Both the position numbers and the translations under genes were made by a program. Shown piece after piece: positions 5,871-9,604 of a stretch of 9,604 bases of DNA. Positions within the stretch are counted from its first letter, which is position 1; every line of letters starts with the position of its first letter. Origin of the DNA: an uncultured Ruminococcus sp. (GTDB taxonomy: Bacteria; Bacillota; Clostridia; Oscillospirales; Ruminococcaceae); contig CANQCJ010000073.1 of NCBI GenBank assembly GCA_947589205.1, positions 1 through 9,604 on the forward strand. Reading direction: 5' to 3'. The notes under the pieces are model-generated. The model did not search any database and had not been told where the DNA came from. It saw nothing but the letters and a program-made list of their open reading frames with translations.

Positions 5871-7691
5871 TCATTCAACGGTGACGGATTTCGCAAGGTT
5901 TCTCGGCTTGTCGACATCGTTTCCCTTAAGCACCGAGGTGTAATAAGCGATAAGCTGAAGCGGCACGACCGCTGGTATCGGCATAAGTATATCGTCCACG
6001 GTGGGCAGGGCTATCTTGAAATCCGCTACGTCGCTTTCCACCGTCTTATAAGCGTGGGTGACGAAAATAACCGTTGCTCCGCGCGCCTTGACCTCTTTTA
6101 CGTTGCTGACGGTCTTATCGAAAAGCTCTCTCTGCGTCGCCACAGCAACGACCGGCATACCGTTAGTAACAAGCGAGATAGTACCGTGCTTAAGCTCTCC
6201 GGCAGCATAGGATTCCGAGTGTATATAGGAGATCTCCTTGAGCTTTAACGAACCCTCCATTGACAGCGCGTAATCGAGACCTCTGCCGATATAAAGCAGA
6301 TTTCCCGCATTGATAAGCTTTGAAGCGATATACTTGCACTGCTCGGCCTGCTGCAAAACGACGCTTATTATCTCGGGAATGCCGTTTAATGCGGCGGTAA
6401 GCCTGCGGCATTCCTCCTCGGTTATCGCTTCCTTTGCGTATGCAAGCTCAAACGCGATAAGGTAAAAGACCGCTATCTGCACCATGTAGGCTTTTGTGGA
6501 AGCAACGGAGATCTCCGGTCCCGCGTGAGTGTATATGACCATATCCGCTTCACGCGCGATAGACGAGCCTTTTACATTTACAATTGCAAGCGTCTGCGCG
6601 CCTATGCGCTTTGAGAGCCTTAACGCTTCAAGCGTATCCGCGGTCTCTCCCGACTGCGACACCACGATAACGAGATCCTCCGCAGAAAGTATGGGGTTTC
6701 TGTAACGAAATTCGCTTGCCACGTCCACCGTGACGGGAACTCTTGCAAGCTGTTCTATGACATATTTTCCGACAAGTCCGGCGTGCATGGCTGTGCCGCA
6801 GGCGACAACGTAAATGCTCCTGTAGCCCGCAAGACGTTCCTTTGTCATGCCGCATTCGCTAAGATCGGGCATACCGTCGGTTATTCTCGGAGAAATGGTA
6901 GTTTTCACGGCGGTCGGCTGTTCGTTTATCTCTTTTAGCATAAAGTGAGCGTAGCCGCCCTTTTCGGCAGCCTCCATATCCCAGTCGGCGGTATGAAGCT
7001 CTTTTTCTATGTGCACTCCGTGCTTGTCGAAAACGCCCGCCTTGCCGTCTTTAAGGACAACTATCTCATCGTGCTCGAGCAGGTAGTAATTCCTGGTATA
7101 TTTGAGTATAGCGGGAACGTCCGAGGCTATGAACGCCTCGTTTTCGCCTATCCCGACAATAAGCGGAGAATCCTTTCTGACAGCGTAGATAGTATCGGGA
7201 AATTCCGAAAACATGATGCCGAGAGCGTAAGAGCCTTCTATCTCGGATATAGTCTGGCGTATAGCCTTTATCGGATCACCGTCAAAGTAAAAATCGAGCA
7301 GCTTAGCCACCGTTTCGGTGTCTGTCTGGCTTTCAAATTCATATCCGTTATTTTCAAGAAAGCTTTTTATCTTCTGATAATTTTCGATGATCCCGTTGTG
7401 GACGATGCTCACTCTCGCGCTGGCGTGCGGGTGTGAGTTTACATCGCTCGGCTCGCCGTGGGTCGCCCAGCGGGTATGACCTATTCCGCAGCAGCCGTTT
7501 ATCCAGCCCTCTCTTTTGAGCTTCTGCTCGAGAGAAGCAAGTCTGCCCTTTGTCTTTGATATCTTTATCTTCGAGTTTTCAAAAACGGCTATACCCGCAG
7601 AGTCATAGCCGCGGTATTCAAGCTTGCTCAGCGAATCGAGCAGCACTCTTGTACAATCCTTATTGCCTACATAGCCGACTATTCCGCACAT
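5871..7691 (-). CDS. glmS: Glutamine-fructose-6-phosphate aminotransferase (isomerizing)
   Basis: GlmS makes glucosamine-6-phosphate from fructose-6-phosphate and glutamine, the first committed step to UDP-GlcNAc and peptidoglycan. The 606 aa product is full length. The glutaminase domain (about 1-240) starts MCGIVGYVGN, with Cys2 the nucleophile after Met removal, and has HTRWATHG (72-79), Asn99-Gly100 and Asp124. Two SIS sugar-isomerase domains follow (about 285-425 and 455-596), with CGT (298-300), SQSGET (345-350) and STK (398-400). By alignment to E. coli GlmS, Glu486, His502 (in ELKHG) and Lys601 (in LAKSVTVE, the Schiff-base lysine) are the isomerase residues. The ATG at 7691 has AAGGAGG about 10 bases upstream. 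It is the first gene of a two-gene unit with the HAD phosphatase and has its own promoter. No glmS ribozyme fits in its short leader. Confidence 0.98.
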   Translation of the reverse strand: MCGIVGYVGNKDCTRVLLDSLSKLEYRGYDSAGIAVFENSKIKISKTKGRLASLEQKLKREGWINGCCGIGHTRWATHGEPSDVNSHPHASARVSIVHNGIIENYQKIKSFLENNGYEFESQTDTETVAKLLDFYFDGDPIKAIRQTISEIEGSYALGIMFSEFPDTIYAVRKDSPLIVGIGENEAFIASDVPAILKYTRNYYLLEHDEIVVLKDGKAGVFDKHGVHIEKELHTADWDMEAAEKGGYAHFMLKEINEQPTAVKTTISPRITDGMPDLSECGMTKERLAGYRSIYVVACGTAMHAGLVGKYVIEQLARVPVTVDVASEFRYRNPILSAEDLVIVVSQSGETADTLEALRLSKRIGAQTLAIVNVKGSSIAREADMVIYTHAGPEISVASTKAYMVQIAVFYLIAFELAYAKEAITEEECRRLTAALNGIPEIISVVLQQAEQCKYIASKLINAGNLLYIGRGLDYALSMEGSLKLKEISYIHSESYAAGELKHGTISLVTNGMPVVAVATQRELFDKTVSNVKEVKARGATVIFVTHAYKTVESDVADFKIALPTVDDILMPIPAVVPLQLIAYYTSVLKGNDVDKPRNLAKSVTVE

Positions 7692-7749
7692 GATCTTAGT
7701 TCCTCCTTAATAAAAACATAAAAAGATAGTTTTTGATCCATACCTTTTT

Positions 7750-7778
7750 ATTTTATCACATACCTATAAAAAAATCAA
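7750..7778 (-). promoter_or_regulatory. Probable sigma-A-type promoter of glmS
   Basis: On the minus strand TTGATT (-35, 4 of 6 consensus bases) lies at 7778-7773 and TAAAAT (-10, 5 of 6) at 7755-7750, with an exact 17-base spacer. The -10 is preceded by TGA, an extended -10 element. The start site is predicted near 7743, leaving a leader of about 50 bases that ends in a strong AAGGAGG ribosome binding site. Confidence 0.7.
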
Positions 7779-7790
7779 GAGCATTTTATG

Positions 7791-7810
7791 AATTAAACGG
7801 CGGTTTGATT
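7791..7810. repeat. Imperfect inverted repeat upstream of the glmS -35 (candidate operator)
   Basis: AATTAAAC (7791-7798) and GTTTGATT (7803-7810) are complementary at 7 of 8 positions around a GGCG centre. The repeat ends 13 bases upstream of the glmS -35 on the minus strand. Its position fits an activator or repressor site, but a single short repeat in AT-rich DNA may be chance. Confidence 0.3.
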
Positions 7811-7837
7811 AAAGGAAAATTTAACGGTTGTATATTG

Positions 7838-7890
7838 TTACAAAAATCATAGATAAAGTTTGTAGAAATATACATAGAAATTACAAAAAT
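7838..7890. repeat. Direct repeats upstream of the exporter promoter
   Basis: The 10-base sequence TTACAAAAAT occurs perfectly at 7838-7847 and 7881-7890, 43 bases apart (about four helical turns). Between them TAGAAATATACA (7863-7874) is followed directly by TAGAAATTACA (7875-7885), a tandem repeat with one base of length difference that runs into the second copy. This lies just upstream of the exporter -10 elements, so a regulator site or AT-rich UP-like element is possible. Low sequence complexity weakens the case. Confidence 0.35.
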
Positions 7891-7894
7891 AATT

Positions 7895-7909
7895 TGATAT
7901 AATTATAAT
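7895..7909 (+). promoter_or_regulatory. Probable promoter of the exporter adaptor gene (extended -10)
   Basis: Two adjacent perfect TATAAT hexamers lie at 7898-7903 and 7904-7909. The first is preceded by TGA (7895-7897), forming an extended -10. No good -35 is seen for it. The second has only TTACAA (7881-7886, 3 of 6) at 17 bases. The predicted start near 7910-7916 leaves a leader of about 45 bases before the ATG at 7958. The weak -35 would fit a promoter that needs an activator. Confidence 0.6.
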
Positions 7910-7944
7910 ATACGTCAAAAAACCAACAAAATGAAGATTTTTTC

Positions 7945-7950
7945 AGGAGA
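7945..7950 (+). promoter_or_regulatory. Ribosome binding site that sets the adaptor start
   Basis: AGGAGA is 7 bases before the ATG at 7958. The in-frame ATG at 7931 has no Shine-Dalgarno and would add nine residues ahead of the lipoprotein signal peptide, so 7958 is preferred. Confidence 0.85.
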
Positions 7951-7957
7951 TAAATTT

Positions 7958-9004
7958 ATGCGTAATATACTGTTAAGAGCGATAAGCATAGCTGCGGCGG
8001 CTGTTGTCTGCGCGTCCCTTTCGGGCTGCTATCTGCTGCCGGACGAGGAGGAGGTGCTTGCCGCGCCTACCGTCAAGGCGAGCGAGGTGAGCTATACTAC
8101 CGTAAAGGCAAAGAGAAAGACTATCGAAAAAAGGGTCATAAACAGCGGAACGGTAAAAAGCGAACAAATGTACAACGTCGCTTACGAGGATCAGGGCGGA
8201 ACGATAAGCGAGTTTTACGTCCGCGTCGGCGATGAGGTCAAAAAGGGCGACAAGATCTGCGAGATCGACACTACCGATATAGATTATCAGATACAGTTAA
8301 AGGAGCTTGACCGCAAGCGCGCTTATCTGAATACCGAGGTGCTTTATGAAAACGGCTGCACGCAGGCGGAGTATGACCGCGCGTATGTTGACGTGCAGCT
8401 TCTCGATATTGAATTGGAAAAGCTCTATGAGCAGAGAGACGGCTCGGTGCTGACCGCGCCGTGCGACGGCATTATTTCTCAGCTTGCCGATGTTCGCGTC
8501 GGCGACACCGCTTCCTCGGGACAGACTATAGCGACGATAATGCAGACCAACAAGCTTTATATCGACATAAAGCCGAACGATCTTACGCTGTTCCCGATGG
8601 GTCAGAAGCTTCAGATAAGGATAAACGACGAGCTTTACGACGGAGAGGTGTTTATGACTCCCGACGAGCTTGTCGAGTACAGAAAGGAAGAGTCCGAGAG
8701 CCATGACAAGCTTGAGGAAGGCGGAATAGATTACGATGCGGAAACGATATATGTAAGATTTTCCGATAAAGCCCCCGAGGACGCGGTGGGTCAGCTTGCC
8801 GATACGATACTCGTTCTTGACAGGGTAGAGGACGCGGTAGTTATTTCCAACAACCTGATAAAGACCGTTGACGGGGAGAAGATAGTCTATGTGCTCAAGG
8901 ACGGCGAAAAGACCGCCGTGCCTATCGAGATAGGCTTGCAGACAGGTTCGCAGTCGGAGATAATTTCGGGCTTGAGCGAGGGCGACGAGATCGTCATAAG
9001 ATAA
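7958..9004 (+). CDS. Lipoprotein efflux adaptor, MacA/HlyD (membrane fusion protein) family
   Basis: This is the extracytoplasmic adaptor subunit of an exporter, 348 aa from the ATG at 7958. The N-terminus is a lipoprotein signal: charged MRNILLR, a hydrophobic core, and lipobox LSGC with Cys24 as the lipid-modified residue. The mature protein has a split lipoyl (biotinyl-like) domain: a first half about 71-105 (GGTISEFYVRVGDEVKKGD) and a second half about 163-197 (LTAPCDGIISQ, then VGDTASSGQTI). Between them is a hairpin of only about 55 residues. Beta-barrel and membrane-proximal domains follow, ending ISGLSEGDEIVIR. Gram-negative MacA has a longer hairpin to reach TolC; the short one suits an outer-membrane-less cell. 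The permease gene starts 24 bases downstream, so this is probably a MacAB-like ABC exporter. The substrate is unknown. Confidence 0.88.
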   Translation: MRNILLRAISIAAAAVVCASLSGCYLLPDEEEVLAAPTVKASEVSYTTVKAKRKTIEKRVINSGTVKSEQMYNVAYEDQGGTISEFYVRVGDEVKKGDKICEIDTTDIDYQIQLKELDRKRAYLNTEVLYENGCTQAEYDRAYVDVQLLDIELEKLYEQRDGSVLTAPCDGIISQLADVRVGDTASSGQTIATIMQTNKLYIDIKPNDLTLFPMGQKLQIRINDELYDGEVFMTPDELVEYRKEESESHDKLEEGGIDYDAETIYVRFSDKAPEDAVGQLADTILVLDRVEDAVVISNNLIKTVDGEKIVYVLKDGEKTAVPIEIGLQTGSQSEIISGLSEGDEIVIR

Positions 9005-9028
9005 TAAGATTTTGGGAGAGCTATACAT

Positions 9029-9604
9029 ATGTTTACGCTTTTAATACGCAAAATGCGAAACACAAAATGGATGGTCATTTGTCTGCTGACAGGCTTTATA
9101 ATGGCGTCGGCGATGATGAGCACCATACCCATATATATGAACGCTTCGCTCCAGAGAATGCTTGTAAAGGATATGGAGAATTTCCAGACGACGGAAGAGG
9201 TCTACCCCGGCATATACGCCGTTTCCTACAAGCCGACAATGGACGCGCCGACCGATACTCAGCGAAATCAGATACAAAGCTGCGTCGCTCTTGCGGAAGA
9301 AAACTACCGCGCTCTCGGCTGTCCCGCGCAGTATGAAAAGACCGTTATCGAGGACAACTATCTTTATGTAACGTCGATAGCGGTAACGGACGGAGATTCG
9401 GCTTCGCGCTTTACGCTTGCGGGAATGAGCGGAATGTGGGACAATATCGAGATAAAGTCCGGCAGAATGCCCGAGCCGGGAAAAAGAAGCGACGGAGTAT
9501 ACGAATGCGTAGCCTCCGAGCGTTCGCTTAAAGCGGCGGAGCTTGCGACGGGTTCGGTATATGAGATAGGAAATATTTTCGGCGCGAATAAGACCTGCAG
9601 GATA
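9029..9604 (+). CDS. ABC exporter permease, FtsX/MacB-like, N-terminal part (cut by window edge)
   Basis: The frame opens at the ATG at 9029 and stays open to the last base (192 codons, no stop), so the gene continues to the right. GGGAG lies 10 bases upstream and the adaptor stop is 24 bases before the start. The product begins with a short basic segment (MFTLLIRKMRNTKW), then one membrane segment at about residues 14-34 (WMVICLL to STIPI). The sequence IYMNASLQRML follows, and then a long polar stretch, presumably outside the membrane, runs to the edge. This topology (N-terminal helix, then a large extracytoplasmic domain) is that of FtsX/MacB-type permeases, and the adaptor next door supports it. 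The ABC ATPase is not in view and would be expected downstream. The family call rests on topology, context and recall of similar clostridial permeases. Confidence 0.78.
   Translation, partial: MFTLLIRKMRNTKWMVICLLTGFIMASAMMSTIPIYMNASLQRMLVKDMENFQTTEEVYPGIYAVSYKPTMDAPTDTQRNQIQSCVALAEENYRALGCPAQYEKTVIEDNYLYVTSIAVTDGDSASRFTLAGMSGMWDNIEIKSGRMPEPGKRSDGVYECVASERSLKAAELATGSVYEIGNIFGANKTCRI

Larger units (their letters stand above)
7692..7957. other. AT-rich divergent intergenic region between glmS and the exporter
   Basis: This is the longest non-coding stretch of the window (266 bases). It separates the minus-strand glmS unit from the plus-strand exporter genes and is far more AT-rich than the flanking coding DNA. 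It contains a glmS promoter, an exporter promoter, an imperfect inverted repeat and two sets of direct repeats, each listed separately. I see no open frame with coding character, no rho-independent terminator and no recognisable riboswitch or ribozyme core. Confidence 0.8.

Noticed and set aside
6945..7436. A 163-codon plus-strand open frame inside glmS
   Set aside because: It is antisense to the conserved glutaminase domain and has no homology features or ribosome binding site.
7720..7749. AT-rich stem-loop (9-base arms with one wobble pair, 12-base loop) near the glmS start site
   Set aside because: Most of the first arm lies upstream of the predicted transcription start, so it would not form in the RNA, and A/T arms of this length are expected in such AT-rich DNA.
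8297..9028. A 243-codon open frame on the minus strand, antisense to the adaptor gene
   Set aside because: It mirrors the adaptor coding sequence, has no family motif, and the plus-strand reading has a signal peptide, lipobox and lipoyl motifs.
1..9604. CRISPR array, insertion sequence, phage genes, tRNA or rRNA
   Set aside because: No regularly spaced repeats, transposase motifs, terminal inverted repeats, tRNA cloverleaf or rRNA sequences were seen; almost all of the window is explained by ordinary genes.

Overview
The window looks like chromosomal housekeeping DNA from a Gram-positive anaerobe of the class Clostridia, probably near Oscillospirales/Ruminococcaceae. Three things suggest this: the gene order yicC(yloC)-remA-gmk-rpoZ-priA-def-fmt, which is the Firmicute arrangement known from Bacillus subtilis; a RemA protein very close to the Bacillus one; and a lipoprotein efflux adaptor with a short hairpin, as expected for a cell without an outer membrane. 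Coding DNA has moderate GC content and uses ATA for isoleucine often. Intergenic DNA is strongly AT-rich. The taxon is an inference; no rRNA or other marker gene is present.

Layout: (1) Positions 1-5093, minus strand, read right to left, hold a tightly packed operon: yicC, remA, gmk, rpoZ, priA, def and the first 49 codons of fmt, which runs off the left edge. Neighbouring genes overlap by 4-8 bases or are separated by 15-17 bases. A sigma-A-type promoter lies at 5137-5165. (2) Positions 5195-7691, minus strand, hold glmS followed 19 bases later by a HAD-family phosphatase gene. They are driven by a strong promoter at 7750-7778. No convincing terminator separates this unit from yicC, so readthrough is possible. 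(3) Positions 7692-7957 are an AT-rich divergent intergenic region with both promoters and several short repeats. (4) Positions 7958-9604, plus strand, hold a MacA/HlyD-like lipoprotein adaptor gene and the start of an ABC exporter permease gene, cut by the right edge.

Functionally, the left operon combines RNA turnover (YicC), a DNA-binding regulator (RemA), GMP phosphorylation (Gmk), an RNA polymerase subunit (omega), replication restart (PriA) and the formyl-Met cycle (Fmt adds the formyl group, Def removes it). GlmS makes glucosamine-6-phosphate for cell-wall synthesis. The divergent pair is a probable efflux or export system of unknown substrate.

I found no CRISPR array, phage, transposon, tRNA, rRNA or clearly new system. 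The points most worth checking are the altered motif II of PriA (DEEG), the absence of a glmS ribozyme, the absence of coaBC from an otherwise standard operon, and the uncharacterised adaptor/permease exporter with repeats in its control region.
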